Shown piece by piece: positions 1-10,763 of a stretch of 64,000 bases of DNA; the first letter of the stretch is position 1, and the number at the start of each line of letters is the position of its first letter. Below the pieces are notes generated by a model. The model did no database searches. It worked only from the letters and a program-made list of their open reading frames with translations, and was not told the origin of the DNA. The stretch comes from Monosporascus cannonballus (lineage: Eukaryota; Ascomycota; Sordariomycetes; Xylariales). The DNA is taken from NCBI GenBank assembly GCA_004154925.1, contig QJNS01000210.1:80484-144483 (forward strand), written 5' to 3'. The translations under genes were made by a program, and so were the position numbers.

Positions 1-1823
1 TATCTTTATTACCGTATTAAAATATTTAAAATTTTGCCGATAAGCTTTTTCGATCTTTTACCCGTTCCGTTCCGCCTATAGAACGATATTTCCGTAAATT
101 ACGTCAATTTCTTTCCTTTTTGTAAAGAATTCGGGCATATTTATAAATAGGTTTTTATAATAATTAATAAATTTACGAAAATACGTTATTTTATTATTAT
201 TACGGATATATCCGTAATTACTTTCGTTAATAATTTTTTAATATATATTATTTTTATAATATTCCGATTATAATTATATCGGACCGTAATATATAATTTG
301 TTTTAACTTTTTGGAAAAAATTAAACCAATATTTAAGTATTACGTTTTACGTTTTAATAACTTACCACCTTTAAACCAATAATTAAACGGAAATCGTTAA
401 CATGGCAATAAAATAATATTTATAAGATTATTATTCGTTTTACCAAAATAATTAAATAAATTAATTTCCTTTAACCGAATTTATTAATAATAATTACGTA
501 TTCAAAATTATTAACGTTTTGTTATTTTTTTCTAATTATAATTTTTACCTTATTATAAGTATAAAACCGTAACGATTTTCCGAAATTCCTAAAACGTTTA
601 TATAGCAAAACAAATATACCAAGATAATAAATTACGCAGATAAATTAAAACAAATTTTAAAAAAAATTAAAGTATTAATAATAAAGACGTAAAACCGATA
701 TGCGAAATAAATTAACCGATACTGTAATAATACTGGTACGTTCGTAAAAAAAACCGGGTTTAAATTAATATATGTTATATTAAATTAAAACGGCTTAATA
801 ATAAATTTAACGATAAATAAATAAGCTTTTTTGTTATTATTCAGGCATATTTTTACGCCGTAACCATAAAATTATTAATATAATATAAATTATTTTTAAT
901 TTTCCATTTTTTTTAATTTAACGTTATAAACTAAGTTTTTTAAGGCAAAAAATAATAAACGAAAAATAAAATATTTAAACCGAAAACATTATCGTTATAA
1001 ATACGGACGATATAAAAAACGTTAAATAATATTTTAAAAATTCTTAATTTTTAAAAATATTAAATACAATTTCTAATATAAAGTTAAATAACCGTAATTA
1101 TATCGTTTTATTTGGGAACCGGTTATAATTTTTAAAAAATACGATTTTAATATAACCGAATTTTTTAAAAATAACTTTAATAAAGTTGGGTTACCCGATT
1201 AATATTAAATATTATTAAAATAATAATAAAACATAACGCAAAATATACGTAAAAAAATATTTTATTAAATTAATACCGCGATAACGTTATAATAAAAGCT
1301 ATATTATATTAAAATTAATAAAATTAAATATTAATTCCATTAACGCCAGAAATAATTAAATTATAAAAAACCGGTAACTAAATAATAATATGTTATTATA
1401 ATAATTGCGTAATACGGGATAATTTAACCTTAAAAGGAAATATAATATTATAATAATAACGTAATAATTAAAAATTATTAAAATATAAGGAAAATATCGT
1501 AATATCGACGTCCACCTAACTGGGACTTAAAATTACAAAAATAATAACATATATTTTGTTACCGAAAACGCGATTAATTAATATTTATAATTAATATTTT
1601 TTATTATTAATAACCAAAAAAATTTAATTATTTTTTTAATAACGATTTAAATATTACCTTATTATCGCAAAATAAATATTATATTATTATAAAATATATA
1701 TTTTGGTATATTTACGGTATTACTTACGGAACGGGGATTATAAATTTATATTAAAGTTTACCGGGCGGTAATTTACGTAAAATAATCGATTTTACTTTTT
1801 TATATATAATATTAAAAACGTAA
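1..1823. other. AT-rich decayed DNA, unrecognised
   Basis: This stretch is almost entirely A and T with scattered CG dinucleotides, few CA dinucleotides and stop codons in every frame. That pattern fits repeats mutated by RIP, which changes C to T mainly in CpA. I could not match any frame to a transposon protein. No gene is visible. Confidence 0.6.
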
Positions 1824-2544
1824 TTATAACCAGGAAATAATATTAATTTTTTTTACGCCCGTTATACCGAACGTTATACGGTAAGTCTTTTCGGCTGCTT
1901 CGAAGGCGGTATAAAGTCGGAATATCGCCCGGCAAAGTTCCCGACAAAAACCGTTAAGGTACGTATATGTCTCGTCGCCGTCGTCGTCGAGGATCGTCTT
2001 GTCGTCGTCGTCGCGGTTGACGTCGAAGTAGAAATCCACCCAGTGGAGAAAGGTGTCCAAGTCCAGGGAATCGCCCTGGACGCCCTCCGCCGGCTACACG
2101 TCGAGGAGTTAGCACAACAACAGTACCCCGTGGACGCGACGCCAATACCACGACGCGCTTAGTACAAAGCATGCACTTTGCCGTTGCGGCCGACGCGAAA
2201 CGGTAGCGGAAAAGGGGCATTTCTCCAGTATCGGGATTATAGTTAAAAAAGATATATTTAAAACAAATTATGCATGGCCGTTTCGCGTAGACGGGCGTTA
2301 CGTAAGTAATGTAGGGCCGGGGAGATATCGTTACGGTAATAAAAAGGAGTTGCAAAACAGAAAACAGAAAGGCGTCGTAAAGATAACGGAAAAGCAAGGA
2401 ATAAAAGTTAAGGGGAAACCTGGTATTTATATCGCGAAAGCAGTAAAAGCGGGTATACGGCAAAATCTAGTCGGGCTAATAATATCCCGCACGACGATAT
2501 TATTACTTCCGTACCAGAACTGGCGTTACGCATTTTTTATATAA
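1824..2544 (-). other. GC-rich islet with an unidentified coding-like fragment
   Basis: This patch stands out from the surrounding AT-rich DNA by its high G+C, highest at about 1960-2225, where GTC/GAC triplets recur. On the minus strand a frame of 78 codons (1824-2060) reads like real protein: aromatic-rich helices around an acidic stretch with DDDDK and DDDGDE. A second minus frame (1954-2463) overlaps it and is arginine-rich, probably a shadow. Upstream of 2060 the first frame meets stops, so no complete gene can be drawn. It may be a gene fragment carried into the block, or a single-copy piece that RIP did not reach. I do not recognise the family. Confidence 0.35.
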
Positions 2545-2892
2545 TATCTTGCCATCCGGCTACTGGCGCGGCCTTATTTCGGCTATATCGCGCGTATGCC
2601 ATATTAACGCTACGATGTTTTGCGATACCTAATACGCTACCAGCTAACTAAAGTTCGAATCCGGGAAAAGTATTTATATTTTTCATTTTTCTTTTTATGC
2701 AATTAGGGATAATTGCCTTAAAAAAAGAAAGCTACTATTACGGCACTAACAAAGCGGCTTATTTAAACCGCCGTTTCGCTCTATATATATAAACGTTACG
2801 CGCTTATTACATAGCTTTCTTCTTTTTTTCTTATATAATAACAGAATATGTTCCAGAAGCCAAAAAGAAGTACAGCGCCGTAATACTATAAT
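2545..2892. other. AT-rich DNA without recognisable gene
   Basis: Nothing codes here. One B-box-like string (GTTCGAATCC near 2655) is present without the rest of a tRNA. The stretch ends where a truncated LTR of family A begins. Confidence 0.45.
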
Positions 2893-3056
2893 TTAAATAA
2901 TACCAGCTTATAATAATAATTTATTACTTAAAACATTTTTAATATTATAAAACATAATACATTATTATATTTATTACTTAAAATATTACGATATTTCTAT
3001 TAGTATGAATCCGTACAATTTAAATTTAATAATTAATTAAATTTTTAGCCGTTATA
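2893..3056 (+). repeat. Left LTR remnant of Gypsy G1 (3' part only)
   Basis: The sequence aligns by eye with the 3' half of the right LTR (9170-9520), including the shared ATAATACCAG segment and the end GCCGTTATA. That end corresponds to GCCGTCACA of less mutated copies after C-to-T change. The 5' part of the LTR is missing at about 2893. Confidence 0.65.
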
Positions 3057-6000
3057 CGTTATAAATCTTTATTTAATAATACCGGCAAACTTTAAATAAT
3101 ATTATTTAATATTATATTTATTAGTAAATAGCCCAAATAACCTATTTACCAAATTCTTAATAACCCGAATACTGAAATAGAATCCGAAAAAAAAAAGAAA
3201 TTTCGTTTTTTTACAAAGGTTTTTTTTAAAAATCTGGATACCATAAACGAACGTATTTTTTAACTTAAAAGAAATAATAACGATTTTACGATATCCCTTT
3301 AAGCCGCTTATAAGAAATTTAAGGAAAAAAAGAATTCCTTAACCCGAAAAGTGTATTCGAACAAATTAAATTATTTAACTAAATTTTACTAAAAAACTAA
3401 GAAAAGTTCTAAAATTTCTCAAATTAAAAGTTTTTTAACGAAACTTTAACCAAATTATAATTATTTTTATGTTAATATCAAATATATTTTGGGTATTGTC
3501 TTATTCGATTAATTACGCTTATTATACGAATCGAATTCGCAATTAAAAACTTTACGAAAAATACGGTTATTTAATTTAAGTCCGGTGTAAAAATATACGT
3601 TATTTTTTAATTAAAAAACAAAACCCAAAAATAATATAAATTTATAACAATTACGAATACTTTATATAAATATTAACGAAAACTTTCGAAATAATAAATA
3701 GAAAAATAAAAATCGAAATATAAATTTAATAATTACGATAACAAAGATTAATATTTAATTTCGGTAATACGTTAATCTAGTTAATAACTAAATTAAATTA
3801 AAAATAAAAAATATTAGTAATTAAACTTTTCGATGGCCTAAAAGAAAATATAAAAACCCTTTTTTAAATTCGATTAGCTTAATTATTTATCGGATTATAT
3901 CGTTACAGTAATCAAAATTAATAACCGATAATATATATAAATTTACCAAACGTATTAAAAGAAAAAATAGTAATGGATCCCGATATACGGTTAATATTAA
4001 CGTTTTTTGCAATAATAATATTTTTTATAATACGAAATTAAAACTTATAGAATTAAAATTTACTTATGGAAAAAATTAAATCCAGATTAAATATTATAAT
4101 TACAACAAGATAAAATATAAGGCAATATGGTATAAAGTATTTCAAAAACCCCGTTAAAACAATTAAAAACTAATACCTAGAGGATAATTTTTTAAAAACA
4201 AATTACAAAAACGGAAACAAATTTATTAATATGATTTAACTTAAGCATATATTAGGTCTCTTATGGCGAAAAATCTAATAAAAACTCTTATAATAAAAGT
4301 TTTAACGAAAAATATACAAAATTAAAAAGCTAATTCAATAAATATTGCGAATATAATAAATATTATTATAAGAATAGTTACACAAATATTAAAATTAAAT
4401 AAAAGAGTTTTATCCCCGAACTTTTAATCGATACAGCAAAATACATATTATATATTTTTAATAACGAAGAAATCCTGATTAAAAAAAATAAAAACAATAT
4501 ATTTACAAATAAATTAACTATATATATTATAAAAAATCGAATTTTTCAAATCGTACCGGAAATAATAAGGACGATAAATAATAATATCGATATTTTCGAA
4601 CAACAACGTTAAAAGATATTTAATAATTGGCCGAAATAAGAAGTGGGCCCGAAAAGAAAATACTTATAAAAAAACCTTTTTTATTATTATAAATAATATA
4701 ATTACTAAACGGAAAAGAAGTTAATTTAACGTATAATAAATGAAATATTACAAGAAAATTATTACGTATTTTTATTTTTAATTAATATTTATTATAAATG
4801 CTTATAAAAGAATTATTAAAAAAGAAATACGTTAATTTATAAACTGTTTCTGGAACAATAATTAAAACGACATATAATAAAATATAATCGTAAATATAAA
4901 AAATAATTTATTCGAAAAAGAAACATAATTATAATAAAATTAAAAATAATTAATAAAGTTCGAAAAAATAATATGTTAGCAATAACGATAAATATAATAA
5001 CTTAATGTTTTAAGCGAAAAAGTATAAGTAAAACTTGATAAATTCGAACAAAAATTTAAAAAAAGATATTTATATAAATGTTACAAAGTAACGAAATCTA
5101 AAATAATTAAAAGAAATTTCCGAAAAAAGCTTTAAATATAACGATAAAAAACGTTGATAATTTTATTACGTTAAATATACGAATTAAAATATATTAATAT
5201 ACCGTAGTAATAAATTACGGAATTTAAGGCGGGAATTACATTATATTAAATGTAATTAATAAATTTAAATTATTATAAAAACATAAATTAAATTTTTATA
5301 CGACGACAAATACCGAAAGTTAAAAATTTGCTTACGATAACGGAAAGATTATACGTAAAATTAATTATTTCGAGATTTTTATTTAAAAACAATATTAAAC
5401 AATTAATTTCGATATTTCGTTTTTAAGAATTAAGATATAATTTTAAAATTATTATTAATACGTTAATACGGGATTTTAATTAACGGGAAAATTAATTAAA
5501 TAAAATTTATTTTTTATTAATAAACGAAAAAAAATTAAAATCTTAATATTCGATTAATAATAACGATAAACACCGGATTAAAAATGAGATAAAAACTTTA
5601 TTCCTGAACACGATAAAATATAGAAGATATGGATATTAAAAGAAATATAGCACATCGTTCTTATTATTAAAATAAAATTAAAATAATTAAATAACGATTT
5701 AAAGTAAAAATAATAATTTACAAAATTAGAAGCTTAAATTAATATATTAATATAATATTATAAATATAAATAGCTTTTCAAAAAGAAACTTAATACACAA
5801 TTACTAAAAGATAATAATTAAAATTATATAATAATTTTTAAAAAAGGATTTTCCATTAAATTTTATTTTATTTATAATTTTGACGAAAACGAATTACGTG
5901 TCATGAAAAAATACCTAAAAAATTAGTTATAGAAATATATTCGACTTTCGATATTAATAATAAAATATCTAATATTTTTATATTAAACAAATACGGAAAA

Positions 6001-6850
6001 TTATAATTTATAATTAATTAACGGCAACTAAACGATATTATTTTTCAAAATCAAATATTATTGTTTTTAATTACGAAAATAAAAAATTAATTTTACGGAA
6101 TTATATATTTTATAATATTTAATTTTAAAAATAAATATAATATTATTAAAATTAAACAAAAATATAAATAAAACTGTTTTTAAAATAAAATATAGATTGC
6201 TTAAACGTTTAAGTATATTAATAAGATTTACGAATATACCAGTAAGTTTCTAATAAATAATTAATTATATGTTACGGAAATATTTCGATATTTTCGATAT
6301 ATGTTGTTTCGACACCATTTTCTTTTTTTTTCGAAACAAAAAAATATACGTAAAATACGTTTAAAAATTATTTAAACTTTATAAAACGAAAAAATATTTA
6401 TTAATGCGGAAGAAAATCAATTTCATAAATAAAAATTAAATTATTTGGAATATATTATTACTATAAAATATATTCAGATAAACATTAAGAAACTGGTTAT
6501 AGTAATAAAACAACGGATGTTAATAACAATAAAAACAAATATAAGAATTCCTTGAATTCGCTAATTATTATAAGAAATTTAGTCGAAATTTTAATAAAAT
6601 AATTATACCTTTAATAAACTTTACGAAAAAACGAATTTAAATAAATGCCAAATACGGAAAAAGCATTTTAATATGTTAAGAATATGATTGTTAATAAATT
6701 AATATTAATTAGGCATAATTTAAACCGTTTTGTTAAATTAAAAATCAATATTTCGAATTACGTATTAAACATAATAATTAAATAATAAATAATTAAAATA
6801 AATTATACTTTATTATATTTTTTCCGTATAAATGAAAAGAAACCGAAGTT

Positions 6851-7070
6851 AATTATGGTATTTCAAATAAGAAATCTATGGCTATTATTATGGCATTTCG
6901 AAAATTTAGTCATTTGTTACAAAAAGATTTCATAATAAATTAAGATTTATACGAATTATTAAAATTTTATCGAATTTCTTACGACCAAAAGATTTATAAA
7001 ACGATAATTGAAATATATAGAAAAATTGCCGAACTTCGAGGTCGTTATTATCAATAAAATATATTTAAAA
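6851..7070 (+). pseudogene. Gypsy RNase H domain remnant (G1)
   Basis: A plus frame from 6851 reads NYGISNKKSMAIIMAFRKFS. This matches the Gypsy RNase H segment that in intact elements resembles ELNYDIHDKELLAIVAAFREW. Stops interrupt the frame shortly after. The same motif, also decayed, occurs on the minus strand of A2 near 31.5 kb. Confidence 0.7.
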
Positions 7071-7521
7071 AATAATAAAACAAATATCTTAAATTACCGA
7101 TTAACAATTAAAAGAATTTATTAAAATTAATTATATAATTTTGGATATTATTATAAAAAAACTATTGACGTTTATCATAAATTATTATAATTTGGGTAAA
7201 CCCTCTTATTAAATATTATAAAATCTAATAATATAATAATAATTGTTTAAAAAACCAAAATATAAACAAGACACAAATCCTAGAAAACTATTAAAAAAGG
7301 CTTAATACCAAATATATACGAATATTAATTATACGGATATCCAGAGATCTATAAAACCTTACAACAGTTTTAACGTACATATTTTTTCAAAAAATAAAAT
7401 TAATAATGTAAGCAATTATATGATAATACGCTATATATGCCAAAGCAAAAATATAATAATATAAATTATACGGAAAATTACAATTATTATTAATTATAAA
7501 ACGATTGTAATATTTAATTAT

Positions 7522-7622
7522 ATTCGATTTTATTATTAAATTTCCTATATCAGAAAATCCAGTTACGAAAATACATTGTAATAATATTTTCGTAATTATC
7601 GACCGATTTACGAAATGCTTTT
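7522..7622 (+). pseudogene. Gypsy integrase core remnant (G1)
   Basis: The plus frame contains DFIIKFPISENPVT followed by NNIFVIIDRFTK. This is the start of the Gypsy integrase catalytic core, which in intact copies has the form DFI..LP.S..PVT...DNILVIVDRFTK. The second half of the core is not open. Confidence 0.7.
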
Positions 7623-9154
7623 ATTTTTTACTAAATTATTAGGATATAAACGCCGAACAAATAATATATATTTTTTAAATATATTTTCAATATGTATAGA
7701 GTATAAATAAAAGGCATTTTAAATAATAAGTTAATATTTGCATTTATATCTTGGAAAAACCTTATAATGTATATTAAATAAACTTATAAATTATTTAATA
7801 AATTTATATTTTAAGTAAACAAATACAATAAATAAATAAATTAAATTTTAGAACCTTTTCTACAATATTATATTAATTATAAATAAAATGATTAAGTTAA
7901 GAAATAATTACTTATATAATTAATTTATAATATTAATTATTATAAAAATAATAAAACAATATTAAAAAATACAAATTTTGATTTTATTTTAGAGATATAT
8001 AGAAAACTACGTAATAACGGTTTAATTAATATAAAAATAATTTGTACTTTAAAATAATTACGATAATTATGTTAAAAAATAAAAATAAAACTTGAATTCA
8101 TACGAAATTAAATAAGTAAATATTATAAATAAAAAGAATTAAAAAAGTATTTTTCGGAAAAAAAATACTGTTCCTCGTTACAAAAAGTTTTAAATAAAAC
8201 GAGCTAAAAAAATTAATTGTAAATATATTGGTTTATATAAAAATATCCAAAGAATTTCAGAACATAATTATTAATTAAAACTTTTACTAAAAGTTAAATT
8301 CTATTCATTTTTTTATATTTTTTTTTACTTAAATTAATAACAAATATATTTAAAATATACATAATATAAAATAATATCAAAATACAAAACGAATAAATAT
8401 ACGAAATATAAAAAGTTATTAATATGTAAAAATAAAATGGATTTACCCAGTATTTAATTAAGTAAAAAAAGTACCTAAATTTCGAAAATATCTAGGAATT
8501 TGCTAAAAATCTTATTAATGCCTAATACTTATTCAAAAACCTTTACTAAATAATCATAAATACATCTTAATTAAAAATTAATTAATTAATAACCGGGTTA
8601 TCGAGCTAGTCGGCCGCGGCCTATATTAATATGCTAACTATAACGGCAACATTTAATTATTTTTGCTCCTTTTCGAAACGCTTAAATTCCTCCATAGCCT
8701 TTATATCTTTAATACCTTGATAAAATATATCGATATTACGATAACGGAATAACCGCCTTTATTTTTACAAACGATTTAACTTGTTGGTAACCGTTTGTAA
8801 CATTTCGCAAATTTATTTTTCGTTACATTTCAAATAATTCTTTTTATCCAGAAACTTTTGATATTTAATTTTTAAGAAACCAAAAACATTATAAGAATTA
8901 CCGTAATAAATATAACGCGCATATTTTGAAGAACTCCGAATAACTTCGTATTTTAAACCCTTTTTTTATAACAAAAACAAAAAAGCATTTTAAATCGGAA
9001 ACGTTTAATACGTTTTTAAAAAAAAATAAAAACATTAACATATTTACTAAAACGAAATTTTTCTATACGATTCGACATAACGAATATAAAGAAAAAAAGA
9101 TTCTATACCAAAACCAACAAACGAGTAATTTGATTTTTAAGGATAAAAATCCTG

Positions 9155-9169
9155 GAAAAGGGAAAATCA
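9155..9169 (+). other. Polypurine tract of Gypsy G1
   Basis: A run of G and A lies immediately before the right LTR, as required for plus-strand priming in LTR retrotransposons. It is nearly the same as the tract beside the 3' LTR of A2 (plus coordinates 29219-29235, minus strand). Confidence 0.6.
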
Positions 9170-9520
9170 TATTATAACTTAACGGTCTTAGCTTTTTTAC
9201 AAACAGTCGGGCTTACGAAACAAAACAAACCCCGACTACCGTCAAAAAGTTACGTAACCGGCTTAAAGGCTTAAAAGGCTTAATAAACTTAAGGGTTTAA
9301 GCCATTTAAACATCTTAAGCCAAAACGAAAATATATACGTTTATTATTTCCATAATCTAGATAATACCAGTTAACAATAATAATTCGTTATTTAAAACGC
9401 CTTTAGTATTACGAGACGTAATACGTTACTGTATTTATTACTCAGAATTCCACGATACTTCTGCTAATATAAACCCGTACGGCTTAGATTTAATAACTGG
9501 TTAAACCCTTAGCCATTACA
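9170..9520 (+). repeat. Right LTR of Gypsy G1 (alpha-type)
   Basis: It starts TATTATAACTT, the RIP form of TGTTATGACCT seen at 19202, and ends GCCATTACA. Its 5' half contains AAGGCTTAA-type short repeats corresponding to the GGCTCAA repeats of the less decayed alpha LTR at 20992-21388. Confidence 0.75.
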
Positions 9521-9889
9521 ATATTTTATTAAAAATATTTATAAATTATAAAAAACTAGCCGGTTTATAACGAGGTGTTTTAGGTTTAATATTATATGTT
9601 AACGTACTACATAAGCTCGCGGCGTATATAAGCTTGCGGCGCACTTTTTGGCACCTCGCAACAATCAAACTAAATAACTTAACCATAATATATTCAATTA
9701 ATTTAAATTAACGGTATTTCATTTCGCCAGACGTATCTATAGCTTTTTAATAAGTTCACGTATTATATTAAGGCTTATTACAGACGCTTTATCGTTATTT
9801 CGTTCTTTTAGGCGTTTTGCGACAATTATTTTTAATAATTATTAACCGAATTTTTTACCACCACTTTTTTGTTAACCAAAAAAACTTAT

Positions 9890-10172
9890 TGAAGTGGGGC
9901 GGGGTGTTACACCCATGGTCAGACTCGGCTGATCAGAAAGCCCGAGTTTCGCATGTATATTAAGAAGTTCTTTTTCGCTATGAGTTCAACCCCAGGCATC
10001 TTCGGCGACCATCACCACTCAGCATGCCTTCTGTCATTTTTTTAGTCATCGAGGTTCAACACCAGCAATACAATCAGATTGAGTTCTTCATTTTTTCGAC
10101 AATCCTTTTCCGTACTGTGATATAAAATGGTTATCCGCACTGATCAAGACCAATTCTCCCAACCCCAATTCA
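9890..10172 (-). mobile_element. Repeat D, copy D1, inside element E
   Basis: This 283-bp segment begins TGAAGTGGGG and ends CCCCAATTCA, so its tips are imperfect inverted repeats. It is flanked on both sides by TTAT (9886-9889 and 10173-10176). The same sequence, inverted, occurs at 22976-23256 and, more diverged, at 23672-23947. It is less AT-rich than its surroundings. No coding frame is convincing. The size, tips and 4-bp duplication suggest a miniature inverted-repeat element, but a small solo LTR is not excluded. Confidence 0.6.
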
Positions 10173-10264
10173 TTATTCATCCCGTATAATAAATATTTTT
10201 CTTTATTAGAAACGTTTGTTTTAATGATTTTATATGCGTAAGATCGAATTGTTGCTTCGACAAA

Positions 10265-10380
10265 TTCTGTAATACCGCAACACGCTCTACGACGCGCCCC
10301 AGAACGTGCCCCATAACAAGCCCTACAGCCTTGTCCCACAGCCTTGCAACATGCCCTGCAACAAAACCCTATAGCCTTCT
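10265..10380. repeat. Degenerate tandem repeat, unit about 11-12 bp
   Basis: On the minus strand a unit resembling TGTTGCAGGGC recurs about eight times with substitutions and small length changes. It lies inside element E and is much richer in G+C than the rest of that element. Confidence 0.45.
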
Positions 10381-10763
10381 AATACGACGTATTTTGCGAA
10401 TATCTTCCACGTATTAAAACCGGACAAAAAACGCTTACGTATATGGGTTGGGGATTCGATCGGTAATCGTTTTTTTGTCGGTCAGCTTTAGCATTTTCGA
10501 AATGGGGGTAATATTGGTTTGGATGCGTTAAAAAGTAATCGGTCGCGTACGGGTTAGGAAAAAGGAATGGCGATATGGCGTCCGCGATAAGCTTTGATAT
10601 AATACGTATATTTGTTAAAGAGCTGTAAATACGTTTGGCGAAAGGAATACCGTTAATTTAAATTAATTGGATATGTTATGGTTACGTTATTTGGATTAAT
10701 TGTTACGAGGTGCCAAAAAGTGCGCCGCGAGCTTGTATGCGCCGCGAGTTTCAGTAGTACGTT

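Larger units (their letters stand above)
2893..9520 (+). mobile_element. Ty3/Gypsy LTR retrotransposon, family A, copy G1, RIP-decayed
   Basis: A plus-strand element runs from a 5'-truncated left LTR (2893-3056) to a right LTR (9170-9520). The internal region carries decayed Gypsy motifs in the expected order: RNase H at about 6851-6920 and integrase at about 7522-7622. A purine tract directly precedes the right LTR, and closely the same tract precedes the left (3') LTR of copy A2 at 28833-35568, so both belong to one family. All frames are broken by stop codons. The left LTR has lost its 5' part, so no target-site duplication can be tested. Confidence 0.8.
9601..10763. mobile_element. Element E: inverted-repeat element with about 200-bp terminal inverted repeats
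   Basis: The left end (about 9601-9812) and the right end (about 10550-10763, reverse complement) match over about 200 bp, starting AACGTACTAC on both sides. Each arm has two copies of the 12-base motif RAGCTYGCGGCG near its tip. The flanks are TTA-rich, and a short TTA or TA duplication is possible but ambiguous. No transposase can be read between the arms. After removing the inserted repeat D1 (9890-10172), the element is about 0.9 kb. This fits a non-autonomous DNA transposon or foldback element. Confidence 0.65.

Noticed and set aside
1954..2463. 169-codon arginine-rich minus frame
   Set aside because: It overlaps the more protein-like 1824-2060 frame; its Arg/Pro-rich part results from GTC/GAC triplets read in another phase.
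2640..2670. B-box-like GTTCGAATCC suggesting a tRNA
   Set aside because: No acceptor stem, D-arm or T-stem pairing could be found around it.
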